Below, one piece after another: positions 26,901-34,288 of a stretch of DNA of 41,492 nt; positions within the stretch are counted from its first letter, which is position 1, and the number at the start of each line of letters is the position of its first letter. Both the position numbers and the translations under genes were made by a program. The notes under the pieces were generated by a model. That model was given only the letters and a program-made list of their open reading frames with translations. It was not told the origin of the DNA and searched no databases. This DNA is from Flavobacterium sp. SH_e (GTDB lineage: Bacteria; Bacteroidota; Bacteroidia; Flavobacteriales; Flavobacteriaceae): the NCBI RefSeq assembly GCF_025717045.1, contig NZ_JAOVZN010000010.1, forward strand, positions 1 to 41,492, in the 5' to 3' direction.

Positions 26901-28067
26901 AATGATACTGGAAGCGGTATCGATGAAAATGACATTGATACGATTTTTGAAAAATTCAAGCAAATTCAAACTAAAGCTAGCAACGGATTTGGAATAGGTC
27001 TTTATATTGCTAAATATTTTACGAATAAACATCATGGTGAATTAATTTGTAAAAGTAAAGTTGGGGAAGGAACTTCGTTTATTGTAACACTTTTAAAAGG
27101 AAACAGTCATTTTACAGAAATGAACATAAACGAAAAGCAACAGCAAATGTCTCCAATTGTGGCTGAACTTCTTGAAGGAATACCTGTTGCACATCAAAAT
27201 ACAATTGAAAAAAGAATCAAGCCATCACATCCAGAAACTTTACAAGAAGAACTAATTAGCACAAAAAAAATATTGCTAATTGTTGAAGATAATCCAGAGA
27301 TGAATCAATATCTCGTTCAGCTTTTTTCTAAAAACTATATTGTTTATTCTGCTTTTAATGGTATAGAAGGATTAAAACTGGTAGAAAAACATATGCCAGA
27401 TATTGTACTCAGCGATATCTCAATGGAAGGTATGAACGGTTTGGATTTATGCAAAAAAATCAAACAAAATGATGATTTGAGCCATATTACGGTAATACTT
27501 CTCACGGCTACAACTAGTAATAATATTCACTTACAAAGTATTATAGAAGGTGCCGATGATTATGTTACCAAACCTTTTGATAGTGACATACTTTTGGCGC
27601 GAGTTGATTCTGTTCTTAGAAACAGAGGACAATTGCGCAAATATTTCTTGGATAGTATAACACTTCGCGAAAATGCAAATAAAGTTCCTCTTGAATACAA
27701 AGAATTTCTTGATAAATGTATCGAAATCGTCGAAGCCAATCTTGAAAACAGCGAATTTAACCTAAAGAGTTTTTCAGCTGCAATGGGAATGAGTCATTCA
27801 AGTCTTTACAAGAAGATTAAAGCGATTTCTGGACAAACCGTAAATGTTTTTATTAGATCTATCAGAATCCGTAGAGCTGCCGTAATTATGCTTACTGAAA
27901 ACATCAATATTGCACAAGTTGGTCCTCAGGTTGGTATAGAAGATCAGCGTTATTTCCGTCAGCAATTCGTAAAACTGTTTGGAATGAAACCTTCAGAATA
28001 TATAAAAAAATATAGAAATTCTTTTAATAAAGAATTGAGTATCATTCAGAAAAGAGATACTGAGTAA
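23997..28067 (+). CDS. Hybrid two-component system regulator of the galactan locus
   Basis: 1356 residues. Signal peptide (1-20), then two periplasmic seven-bladed propellers built from repeats like GYMWFGTFDGLNRYDG and NLWIGT (about 22-640), a Y_Y_Y domain (about 690-760, YFLEGWDKNWNYTS), one membrane helix (about 765-787), and HisKA with phospho-accepting H826 (YMAHELRTPLSL). HATPase follows with NLISNAFKFTPNGG, NDTGSGID and GFGIGLYIAKYF, then a receiver with D1140 (DIVLSDISMEG) and K1192 (VTKPFD), and a C-terminal AraC helix-turn-helix (about 1250-1345). All phosphorelay residues are intact. Such proteins sense an oligosaccharide in the periplasm and activate the nearby susC operon. The divergent position next to the galactan operon, as with BT4673, makes galacto-oligosaccharide the likely signal. 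Confidence 0.96.
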   Translation: MNKLKSFLFISLLSISMFGQNYPIKHLDISSGLSNNSVASIYQDQNGYMWFGTFDGLNRYDGNDFKIYRHIHTDPNSIQGNAISCIEGDFENNLWIGTTAGPVIFNAERSSFSPLKYYDSNNKIKVLNVTAYEIIAVHSLHIILVATKEAIVLYKEGEKIGTAIPFKGKLNYIARSIAYNEKKQIFYVFITDIGLCKYDIKSKKLTLLNNTITGANCIKFTNEGLWVGSDEGAYLYNESLNSYSKNYFLEKTVVRDFFQQENRLWIATDGAGIFTITKNQTAPVLYRASGPFPLLNSKSLYDIFESKTGELWFGTLRGGVSMMGKKPLYFNHFKSKNPLTHKEDEDPAANFMLSFCEDEKKNIWIGTDGAGMRYWNRKQNTYDVYSTTSAAGRKIQSDFVTSIVRDSDNAIWVAMWKGGVCRIDPKSKAIQNFSIYNQFTKKAEQESWLLFLDSKNTLWLAITNSGALYQLDRKQNKFICYSNTLRDVTCLYETKDGKIWGGTFNSFFEIEPKTKKVKKYHSEYTVRCITEDQNKNLWIGTVEGGLLLFDRKTGTYKKYTTQNGLPSNTILRLLEDKEGNLWMSTYHGISRFSPRNNRFRNFGVTDGVQSNQFSWNSGTKLSTGEFIFGGINGFNVFHPDSIKDKKNTGKFLLNDLLVNNQSLKLDSPYITEKKLEMISSAELPYEKSALSFDFVYLDYVNSEKINTAYFLEGWDKNWNYTSKNNRANYSRLTEGTYIFKVKTTDIFGNWNNEVALATVKILPPWYRTWWAYTFYIIGIISAIYAYVGYHKNKERLRYEIKLARMEHIKDKEHAEKQFSMFTYMAHELRTPLSLIINPLKSVVERKKHSEDDLDLNLAYKNAKRLLSLTDQLLLFRKAETDLDELKISKINLNVLCREIYESFTQMAVAKSLKYQFIEEKASTEIYGDYEKIEITLFNLISNAFKFTPNGGSITIEITENIDDVSIIINDTGSGIDENDIDTIFEKFKQIQTKASNGFGIGLYIAKYFTNKHHGELICKSKVGEGTSFIVTLLKGNSHFTEMNINEKQQQMSPIVAELLEGIPVAHQNTIEKRIKPSHPETLQEELISTKKILLIVEDNPEMNQYLVQLFSKNYIVYSAFNGIEGLKLVEKHMPDIVLSDISMEGMNGLDLCKKIKQNDDLSHITVILLTATTSNNIHLQSIIEGADDYVTKPFDSDILLARVDSVLRNRGQLRKYFLDSITLRENANKVPLEYKEFLDKCIEIVEANLENSEFNLKSFSAAMGMSHSSLYKKIKAISGQTVNVFIRSIRIRRAAVIMLTENINIAQVGPQVGIEDQRYFRQQFVKLFGMKPSEYIKKYRNSFNKELSIIQKRDTE

Positions 28068-28149
28068 CAAAATTTTAAAAAAGCTTCATAGTAAATGTTA
28101 TATAAGAGTACATTTACAGAAGACCATTTGATGGATACCAGAAGTATTT

Positions 28150-28434
28150 ATGATAAGCCCTTTGCTTACACTTAGAGAACAATTAAATAATCATCTTATT
28201 GGTTATAATATTCTTCCTGAGACAATGCCTGAACTTCAAAAACTACATAAAGGCATTTTAGGAAAGAAATTAAATATAGGAAATTTTTAAAGCAAATTTC
28301 TTCATTATGATATTCTCACTAAATTAAATAAATGACGAAAAGGTGGGCATAGAGCACCAGATTTATATGGTTTTGATTTGGATAAATATAACCTTTTAAA
28401 AGAAGGCATTTCCATTCTGGCTACAACAATCTGA
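28150..28434 (+). pseudogene. Remnant of a NrtR-type Nudix-related transcriptional regulator (C-terminal part)
   Basis: One frame reads through two stops, a TAA at 28288-28290 and a TGA at 28333-28335. The pieces LLTLREQLNNHLIGYNILPE, MPELQKLHKGILGKKLN, LHYDILTKLNK, and RKGGHRAPDLYGFDLDKYN match the winged-helix C-terminal half of Nudix-related sugar regulators (the AraR/BT0354 kind), whose pattern is IGYNLLPEKFT-PELQKLYE-ILG-KLDRRNF. Small in-frame losses are visible (KF after LPE, Ala in GGAHRAP). The N-terminal Nudix domain is missing. It lies between the galactan regulator and an SDR/AraC pair. I infer a decayed local sugar-catabolism regulator. No start codon or product is expected. Confidence 0.72.
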
Positions 28435-28497
28435 CTTTTGGAAACATTTACTCTTTCTATTGTACTGATCTTTGTCTAAATAAAAAACAGTATTAAA

Positions 28498-29373
28498 ATG
28501 AAAATATTTGTAACTGGAGCTTCGGGCTTCATTGGCTCTGCGGTAGTAAGAGAATTAATAAGTGCTGGGCATCAGGTAATAGGTCTGGCGCGTTCAGAAA
28601 AATCTGCACAGATCATAAGAGATTTAGGCGCAGAAGCATTAATAGGAGATCTTGAAGATCTGGAAATATTAAAATATGGAACTCTACAGGCTGATGCTGT
28701 TATCCATATAGCTTTTTTTCACGATTTTACACAATTTGCAAAAGCCACAGAAATGGACAAAGAGGCTATTAACGCAATGGGCGAAGCATTACTTGGTACA
28801 AACAAACCGCTGATAGTAACAGCAGGCACTTTGGGATTACCACTCATTAATGGAATCATTACGGAAGAAAGCAGATCATCTGGCATTCCTCGTTCTTCTG
28901 AAACTACTGCACTCGCACTGGCTGAAAAAGGCATTAATGCTTCAGTAATCCGTCTAGCACCTTCGGTTCATGACAAAGGCGACAAGGGCTTTGTTCCATT
29001 TATTATTGCACAGGCGCGCAAAAACGGTATTTCGGCTTATCCTGAAAATGGTTCAAACCGCTGGACTGCAGTACACCGTTTAGATGCGGCAAAAGCTTTC
29101 CGTCTTGCAGCAGAGAAAGGTATAAAAGGTGCACTATATAATGTTGTGGGCGAATACAGCATTGAAATAAAAAGCATTGCAACCTTAATCAGCGAAAAGT
29201 TAAACCTGCCCTCTGCTTCTCTCTCAGGCGATGATCTTACTGCACACTTTGAGTGGATGAGCCGTTTTATTTCTTTTGACAGTCCCGCAGAAAACGTAAA
29301 AACGCAGAAGCTTCTAAACTGGAAACCCGAACAAATTGGATTACTGGAAGATATGAAACAAAACTATTTCTAA
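28498..29373 (+). CDS. Atypical SDR-family NAD(P)-dependent oxidoreductase/epimerase
   Basis: 291 residues, cytoplasmic. The nucleotide-binding GASGFIG (residues 7-13) opens a Rossmann fold (MKIFVTGASGFIGSAVVREL). The usual YxxxK catalytic pair of extended SDRs is not seen; the equivalent place reads RSSETTALALAEKG. The later signature RLAPSVHDKGDKGFVPFI and WTAVHRLDAAKAFRLA is that of the atypical NAD-dependent epimerase/dehydratase-like group, often annotated as 3-beta-hydroxysteroid dehydrogenase-like. Substrate unknown. The AraC gene starts 38 bases downstream, and such SDR/AraC pairs are common. Two lines of this gene counted by eye are about 43% GC against about 35% in the adjoining regulator, which hints at separate origin. 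Confidence 0.85.
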   Translation: MKIFVTGASGFIGSAVVRELISAGHQVIGLARSEKSAQIIRDLGAEALIGDLEDLEILKYGTLQADAVIHIAFFHDFTQFAKATEMDKEAINAMGEALLGTNKPLIVTAGTLGLPLINGIITEESRSSGIPRSSETTALALAEKGINASVIRLAPSVHDKGDKGFVPFIIAQARKNGISAYPENGSNRWTAVHRLDAAKAFRLAAEKGIKGALYNVVGEYSIEIKSIATLISEKLNLPSASLSGDDLTAHFEWMSRFISFDSPAENVKTQKLLNWKPEQIGLLEDMKQNYF

Positions 29374-29398
29374 AGAGACAAGAACAGCAAAACATCAC

Positions 29399-29406
29399 TA
29401 AATTTG
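29399..29406 (+). promoter_or_regulatory. Candidate -7 element just before the AraC gene
   Basis: TAAATTTG fits TAnnTTTG and ends five bases before the ATG at 29412, the same spacing as the RNA methyltransferase promoter at 5350-5357. No TTG is found 17-23 bases upstream, so support is weaker. Confidence 0.35.
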
Positions 29407-29411
29407 TATTT

Positions 29412-30329
29412 ATGGAACAAAGGCAGACACAGAGAATCAAAACAATAAGCGAATTTCACAAACTTCGCGGTCTGCCTAAACCAGAGCATCCGCTCATTAG
29501 CGTAGTGGATTACAGCAGTATTAAACAGTCTGTTGACATTGGCGAAATAAACTGGATTCTTGATTTCTATATGATTTCATTGAAAAAGGGAATGATTGGA
29601 AAAATGCATTACGGACAACAAGAATTTGATTTTGACGAAGGTGTTATGGCGTTCATGGAGCCAAATCAGGTTTTCAGAATCCAGCCAGCTCATGACCCAG
29701 CTGAAAAACGTTCTGGCTGGATGCTATTAATACATCCTGATTTTCTGTGGAATACATCACTTGTAAAAACTATTAAACGATATGATTTTTTTGATTACTC
29801 AGTAAACGAAGCGCTGTTTCTTTCAGAAAAAGAACAGAGAACGATCAGTGGTATTATTGAAAACATTAAGCAAGAATACCATACGAATATTGATCGTTTC
29901 AGCAAACAGATTATCATTTCGCAGATAGAAAGTCTTCTAAGCTATTCAGACCGATTTTACAACCGTCAGTTTCTTACAAGAGAGAAAACCAATCATCAAA
30001 TTTTGGAACGGCTAGAAAATCTACTTGATGACTATTTTGAACATCGTATTTCGCAACACGGATTACCTTCTGTACAATTTCTAGCAGAAGAACTAAATGT
30101 TTCCAAAAAATATTTGAGCACTCTACTAAAAGTGCTTACAGGGCAGAACACGCAACAGCACATACACGCCAAGCTAATAGCAGTGGCTAAAGAGAAATTA
30201 TCTACAACAAATTTATCAATAAGTGAAATTGCTTACGAAATGGGTTTTGAACATCCGCAATCCTTCAGTAAATTGTTTAAAATTAAAACAGATCTTTCTC
30301 CCTTGGAGTTTCGAGCTGGTTTTAATTGA
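29412..30329 (+). CDS. AraC-family transcriptional regulator
   Basis: 305 residues, cytoplasmic. Residues about 50-110 look like a cupin-type ligand/effector half (KMHYGQQEFDFDEGVMAFMEPNQVF). The C-terminal ~100 residues are a double helix-turn-helix: VQFLAEELNVSKKYLSTLLKVLTGQNTQQHIH and LSISEIAYEMGFEHPQSFSKLFKIKTDLSPLEFR, the AraC signature. It starts 38 bases after the SDR gene and probably regulates it. A convergent, bidirectional terminator follows. The effector is unknown. Confidence 0.92.
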   Translation: MEQRQTQRIKTISEFHKLRGLPKPEHPLISVVDYSSIKQSVDIGEINWILDFYMISLKKGMIGKMHYGQQEFDFDEGVMAFMEPNQVFRIQPAHDPAEKRSGWMLLIHPDFLWNTSLVKTIKRYDFFDYSVNEALFLSEKEQRTISGIIENIKQEYHTNIDRFSKQIIISQIESLLSYSDRFYNRQFLTREKTNHQILERLENLLDDYFEHRISQHGLPSVQFLAEELNVSKKYLSTLLKVLTGQNTQQHIHAKLIAVAKEKLSTTNLSISEIAYEMGFEHPQSFSKLFKIKTDLSPLEFRAGFN

Positions 30330-30406
30330 GATTTTTATGTTTTTTAATTATGATCATTTCTGGAATATCCTGCCCAAGCCAAAACTTATGTAGGTTTAAA
30401 AGACTA

Positions 30407-30448
30407 AACAAAAAGGCCGTCTCCAAGCGTTGAGACGGCCTTTTTGTT
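30407..30448. terminator. Bidirectional terminator between the AraC and phosphatase genes
   Basis: Perfect 17-base arms (30407-30423 and 30432-30448) with a GGCCGTCTC/GAGACGGCC core flanked by A and T runs. It serves the AraC gene (+) and the phosphatase fusion (-). Confidence 0.9.
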
Positions 30449-30475
30449 ATTTAGCTGATTTGAAATGATTAGACT

Positions 30476-32269
30476 TTATTTCAATAATGAAAGTATTTTA
30501 TTGAACACTTCATTATTTTCATAAACTCCTTGAAAATCTTGCGAATGAGGTCCATAAGAAAAGATAGGAACCATCGTTGCAGTATGGTCGTTTGTTATAA
30601 AGTCTCCTTCAATTTTATGTTTTTTTACATTTCCTTGCGGAATCGCAAATCCAGAAGTTTCGTGATCTGCTGTAATAATTACCAAAGTTCCTTTATTATT
30701 ATCTGCAAAAATTAATGCTTGAGTTATTGCTGTATCAAAATCAATAGTTTCAGATACAATTCCGCCCGCATTATTAACATGCCCAAAACTATCAATCTGT
30801 GCTCCTTCAATCATTAAGAAAAATGGCTTTTTCTTTTTGTTCAAAAAATCAAGACTATATTTTGTAGCATCTGCGAGTAATTCTCCTCTTCCTTCCATAA
30901 CCGATGGAACTCTTCCGTTAGCAATAAAAACTCCAACTGTATCGCTTATTACTGTTTCTAATTCTTTAACAGAATTCAATAATTTAAATTTAGAACTCAA
31001 AGAAGTATTTTTAAAAGTAGAAGCTCCTCCTCCAATAAACAAATTCAATTTACTTTTTAATAAATCTTTAGCAATTTCCTCTGTATTAGATCTCTCTTCT
31101 GTGTGTGCGTAAAAAGCAGCTGGAGTTGCGCCAGTGATTTCATCAGTTGTAATGACACCCGTACTGTATTTTCTTTTTTGCAAAACTTCCATAATATTTG
31201 CAATTGGTTTTCTTAAACTATCTGTTCCAATTGCTCTATTATTTGTTTTTTGGCCTGTAGCCAATGCAGTTCCAGCAGCTGCCGAATCTGTTGTAAAGTC
31301 ATCTGCAGATTGTGTTTTTATAAAACCAATACTTTTTAATTGTGTAACAGATAATGCTCCATTATTAGCCAAAACAGCCGAAGATATTTGTGACAAACCA
31401 TTTCCATCACCAATTAAAAGAATTACGTTTTTAACTGGCTCTTCTTTTTTATCTGTTTTATAAGTAGGTTTATAAACTTTTGAAGAATTTGTTACGGTTA
31501 CCAATCTTGTAGGAAGCGTTTGAATATATTGAACACAATTGTATGGAGAATCAGTGTTGATGATATCTACTCCTAATTCTAAAAATGCTTTCCATGCACT
31601 TTTTGAATCTGGTGCTCCCCAAAAACGGAATGGTTTATTCGTTTCTTTAGCTTTTGCAATAACTGAGCTTATGCGGTTATAATCGTTATGAGTTAGTCTT
31701 CCTAATCCGTTCCAAACAGAATACTTTTTAAAATCTGCGCTAACCATAGCAACTTTTGACCAGTTTTCTTTTGAAATAGATTTTCCTAATTCTTGAAAAT
31801 CAAAGTAGATAAAATTTGGATATTTTACATACGTTTCTGCATCAGGTCTATTTCCTGATACAATTATTTTAATATCCTTATTAGTAATAATTGATTCGTA
31901 TTTATTTAAAACAGAAACCAATTTGTTCAAAGTAGGTTCAGCATCTGTTTTAATGTCTATTAGTAGAGTTAATTTATTCTCTTTTTTGAAATTCATTTTT
32001 AAAGCAGATTCTAAAGGCTTTAAATACAAATCTTCTAAAGTTCTAGAAGAGGTAATTCCTTTCTCATCATGTGATACATATAAATTGTTGTCCTTTAGAA
32101 AAATATCAGCTTCAATAGATGACGCCCCATTTGCATAAGCATTCCAGAAAGGAACGGTTTGGTTATAATCATTATGTGAATGTATTTTAACTTGCTCCTG
32201 AGAATATAGCCGATTTCCTGCTCCAAAAAGAGAAAGAAATAAACTTATGAATAAAAATGATGTTTTCAT
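30476..32269 (-). CDS. Secreted fusion of a GDPD/PI-PLC-like domain and an alkaline phosphatase
   Basis: 597 residues from the ATG at 32269. The frame reaches 32323 but the extra 18 residues precede a clean signal peptide (MKTSFLFISLFLSLFGAG, ending about LYSQ). Residues about 25-255 are a glycerophosphodiester phosphodiesterase/PI-PLC-like barrel: KIHSHNDYNQTVPFWNAYANGASSIEADIF and LYVSHDEKG carry His, Glu-x-Asp and the second His. Residues about 280-597 are an alkaline phosphatase: LIGDGNG metal site, nucleophile S329 in TDSAAAGTALATGQ, ADHETSGFA, and NDHTATMVP. The first domain would split a phosphodiester and the second release phosphate. It lies downstream of susD in the same direction, behind a terminator. 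Periplasm or secreted; physiological substrate unknown. Confidence 0.9.
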   Translation of the reverse strand: MKTSFLFISLFLSLFGAGNRLYSQEQVKIHSHNDYNQTVPFWNAYANGASSIEADIFLKDNNLYVSHDEKGITSSRTLEDLYLKPLESALKMNFKKENKLTLLIDIKTDAEPTLNKLVSVLNKYESIITNKDIKIIVSGNRPDAETYVKYPNFIYFDFQELGKSISKENWSKVAMVSADFKKYSVWNGLGRLTHNDYNRISSVIAKAKETNKPFRFWGAPDSKSAWKAFLELGVDIINTDSPYNCVQYIQTLPTRLVTVTNSSKVYKPTYKTDKKEEPVKNVILLIGDGNGLSQISSAVLANNGALSVTQLKSIGFIKTQSADDFTTDSAAAGTALATGQKTNNRAIGTDSLRKPIANIMEVLQKRKYSTGVITTDEITGATPAAFYAHTEERSNTEEIAKDLLKSKLNLFIGGGASTFKNTSLSSKFKLLNSVKELETVISDTVGVFIANGRVPSVMEGRGELLADATKYSLDFLNKKKKPFFLMIEGAQIDSFGHVNNAGGIVSETIDFDTAITQALIFADNNKGTLVIITADHETSGFAIPQGNVKKHKIEGDFITNDHTATMVPIFSYGPHSQDFQGVYENNEVFNKILSLLK

Positions 32270-32424
32270 TTTGAAATAAATTAATAAATATTGGGTAAAA
32301 AATGCGGTAGGTTTGAGGGGCAAAAAAGGTGATTTATTATAAAAAGAATTTGTTTTTCCTGAAGGGCAGTCAGATTAAAACTTAAAACTTTTATAAACGA
32401 GTTTGGGATTTTTGAAGAAAAAAG

Positions 32425-32462
32425 TTAAAAAACAGGGGGTTTTATAAGCTAACCACCCTGTT
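32425..32462 (-). terminator. Terminator after the second susD
   Basis: A hairpin AACAGGG-GGTT / AACC-CCCTGTT with one G/A mismatch (32431-32462). On the minus strand it is followed by TTTTTT. It lies about 70 bases after the susD stop. A second small hairpin (CTGCC/GGCAG, about 32485-32504) sits closer to the gene. The phosphatase gene beyond it therefore needs readthrough or its own promoter, and no consensus promoter is visible there. Confidence 0.7.
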
Positions 32463-32531
32463 TTAACAACTAAGCGAAAGGAGACTGCCTTAAGCAATAG
32501 GCAGCCTTCCTATAAAACACAAAACAACTAC

Positions 32532-34274
32532 TTAATATCCTTTATTTTGAACTAAATATCCTGGTGTGTTAGACGCTCCATCAATTGCTACTTGAGGAAT
32601 TGGGAACAATCTTTTGTTTACATCTGTATCTGATTTTTCAGTCCATTTATCTTCGAAGTGGCTGAAACGAATTTGGGTATTTCTTCTTAAACCTTCCCAG
32701 TAAAATTCAAATCCATATTCTCTGTATAAAATATTCAAGTTGATAGATGGAAGAGCCGCAGGGATTGGAGCACGCGCTGTTCTTGAAGTTCTTACTGTAT
32801 TTATATCAGCAAGTGCACCAGCGTTATCTCCTTTTCTCAATTTAGCTTCAGCACGCATCATGAAAATTTCAGCATATCTCAATAAAACCATATCTACACT
32901 ACTGTAGTAATTTCCATCAGGTGAAGTATGGCTAAATTGGTATTTAGAAACTCTATATCCAGCAGCGTGTGTACTTCCTTCGTTTGTGAAATCAACTTTC
33001 AAAGTAAGGTTAACATAACCCACATTTTTGTCTGGTCCGTTTCCTTTAATTTGTTTAACTGGGTAAATTCTATATCCAGTGTCACATTTATAAAATGCTC
33101 CGTTAGCATCTTTTCTAGCAGCCCACGGAATGCCTCTCAAAATTCCTCTATCAATTTCGAACTCTTCTGCTTTTACACAGTAGTAGTGATTCTCATCATT
33201 TAAAGGAGAAAATCCAGTAAGATCTTTTAAGTTATCTGGCACTTTTGCATTGTTTTTATAAAATCTTGAATCAGCATCAGCAGGATCTACAGATCCGTAA
33301 GCGTCAACCCAAGTTTGATAGAAATCTGAAGTAATCGCTGGACCGTCAGTTCCATCTGCATTAATAGATTCAGGTCTTGGAAACATTGATCCTGGAATAG
33401 ACCAATAAGCCCAACGGTTGTTTTCGTCTTTTAAAACTCCACGCTGATCAATTGCAAAAATCAACTCTTTGTTAGAATTATTATCATCATCAAATAAGTC
33501 AAAATATTCAGGAGATAAAGTAAATTTTCCTGAGTTTATAATATTATCTGTGTATTTAATAACTTTATCCATATCTGCTGATGTAAAATTTGGTGTTCCG
33601 TAAGGATCACGGTAAACAGCAGCATTTAGATTTAATCTTGCTAGAAGTCCCCAAACAGCAGATTGAGTCATTCTACCTGGTCCTTTATCTGTATTAATTA
33701 CATCTGCAACAGACAATAATTCATTCTCAATGTATGTAACAGCGTCTTGTCCTCTAAGAATTTCTGAAGTTGCAGCCGACGATTCTTTTTTGAATACAAG
33801 TCCCCAGCTGTCTAAAGTCATCATATTTAAATATGCTCTTAAAGCTTTCATTTCATAAAGCGCTCCTTGTGCTTCAGTATTTCCATCTTCTGCAAGCGGA
33901 GTTAAAACTTCAATAGCAGATAGTGTTCTTGAAATGTTTTTAGTAAGTTCATTCCACGTACTTGTCACTAAGTCATTTGTAGGTGTCGTTGTATGTGCGT
34001 GAACTGCTAAATATTTACCTCCATCATACCAATCTGTTCCTCCTCTGTAAGGTAAAATACCTTCGTCACTCGCAATTAACTGTAAACCAAAATTGTTAGT
34101 ATGGATCCAAGTTGCTTTTAACTGACCGTAAGCTGGAGCAATTGCACCACTTATCGCTTCTGCCTGTCCTCCTCCATTCAAGGATTCGTCCAGTACTTTT
34201 TCTTCTAAGTCTGTACAGCTCCAGGTAAATAACAAACCAATTGCAAGAGCTGCTACTATTATTTTATTTTTCAT
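32532..34274 (-). CDS. SusD/RagB-family lipoprotein of the second SusCD locus
   Basis: 580 residues. The lipoprotein signal ends in TWSC (Cys about 20), followed by TDLEEKVLDE, an acidic surface-export signal. SusD-type helices are seen at EMKALRAYLNMMTLDSWGLVF, and the C-terminal RagB/SusD part at VDMVLLRYAEIFMMRAEAKLRKGD and LNILYREYGFEFYWEGLRRNTQIRF. It should cap the SusC partner, which ends 14 bases upstream. No SusE-like gene or glycosidase follows, so the cargo cannot be read from enzymes. The only degradative gene downstream is the phosphatase fusion. Confidence 0.96.
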   Translation of the reverse strand: MKNKIIVAALAIGLLFTWSCTDLEEKVLDESLNGGGQAEAISGAIAPAYGQLKATWIHTNNFGLQLIASDEGILPYRGGTDWYDGGKYLAVHAHTTTPTNDLVTSTWNELTKNISRTLSAIEVLTPLAEDGNTEAQGALYEMKALRAYLNMMTLDSWGLVFKKESSAATSEILRGQDAVTYIENELLSVADVINTDKGPGRMTQSAVWGLLARLNLNAAVYRDPYGTPNFTSADMDKVIKYTDNIINSGKFTLSPEYFDLFDDDNNSNKELIFAIDQRGVLKDENNRWAYWSIPGSMFPRPESINADGTDGPAITSDFYQTWVDAYGSVDPADADSRFYKNNAKVPDNLKDLTGFSPLNDENHYYCVKAEEFEIDRGILRGIPWAARKDANGAFYKCDTGYRIYPVKQIKGNGPDKNVGYVNLTLKVDFTNEGSTHAAGYRVSKYQFSHTSPDGNYYSSVDMVLLRYAEIFMMRAEAKLRKGDNAGALADINTVRTSRTARAPIPAALPSINLNILYREYGFEFYWEGLRRNTQIRFSHFEDKWTEKSDTDVNKRLFPIPQVAIDGASNTPGYLVQNKGY

Positions 34275-34288
34275 GTTATATTTTTTTA

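Noticed and set aside
28080..28149. N-terminal continuation of the Nudix-related remnant upstream of 28150
   Set aside because: All frames contain stops, and I could not match the translation to the Nudix domain with confidence.
31134..31463. Open frame on the plus strand antisense to the alkaline phosphatase domain
   Set aside because: Hydrophobic translation mirrors the conserved phosphatase motifs on the other strand; no independent evidence.
32270..32323. Longer phosphatase fusion starting at 32323
   Set aside because: The 18 extra residues precede a normal signal peptide beginning at 32269.
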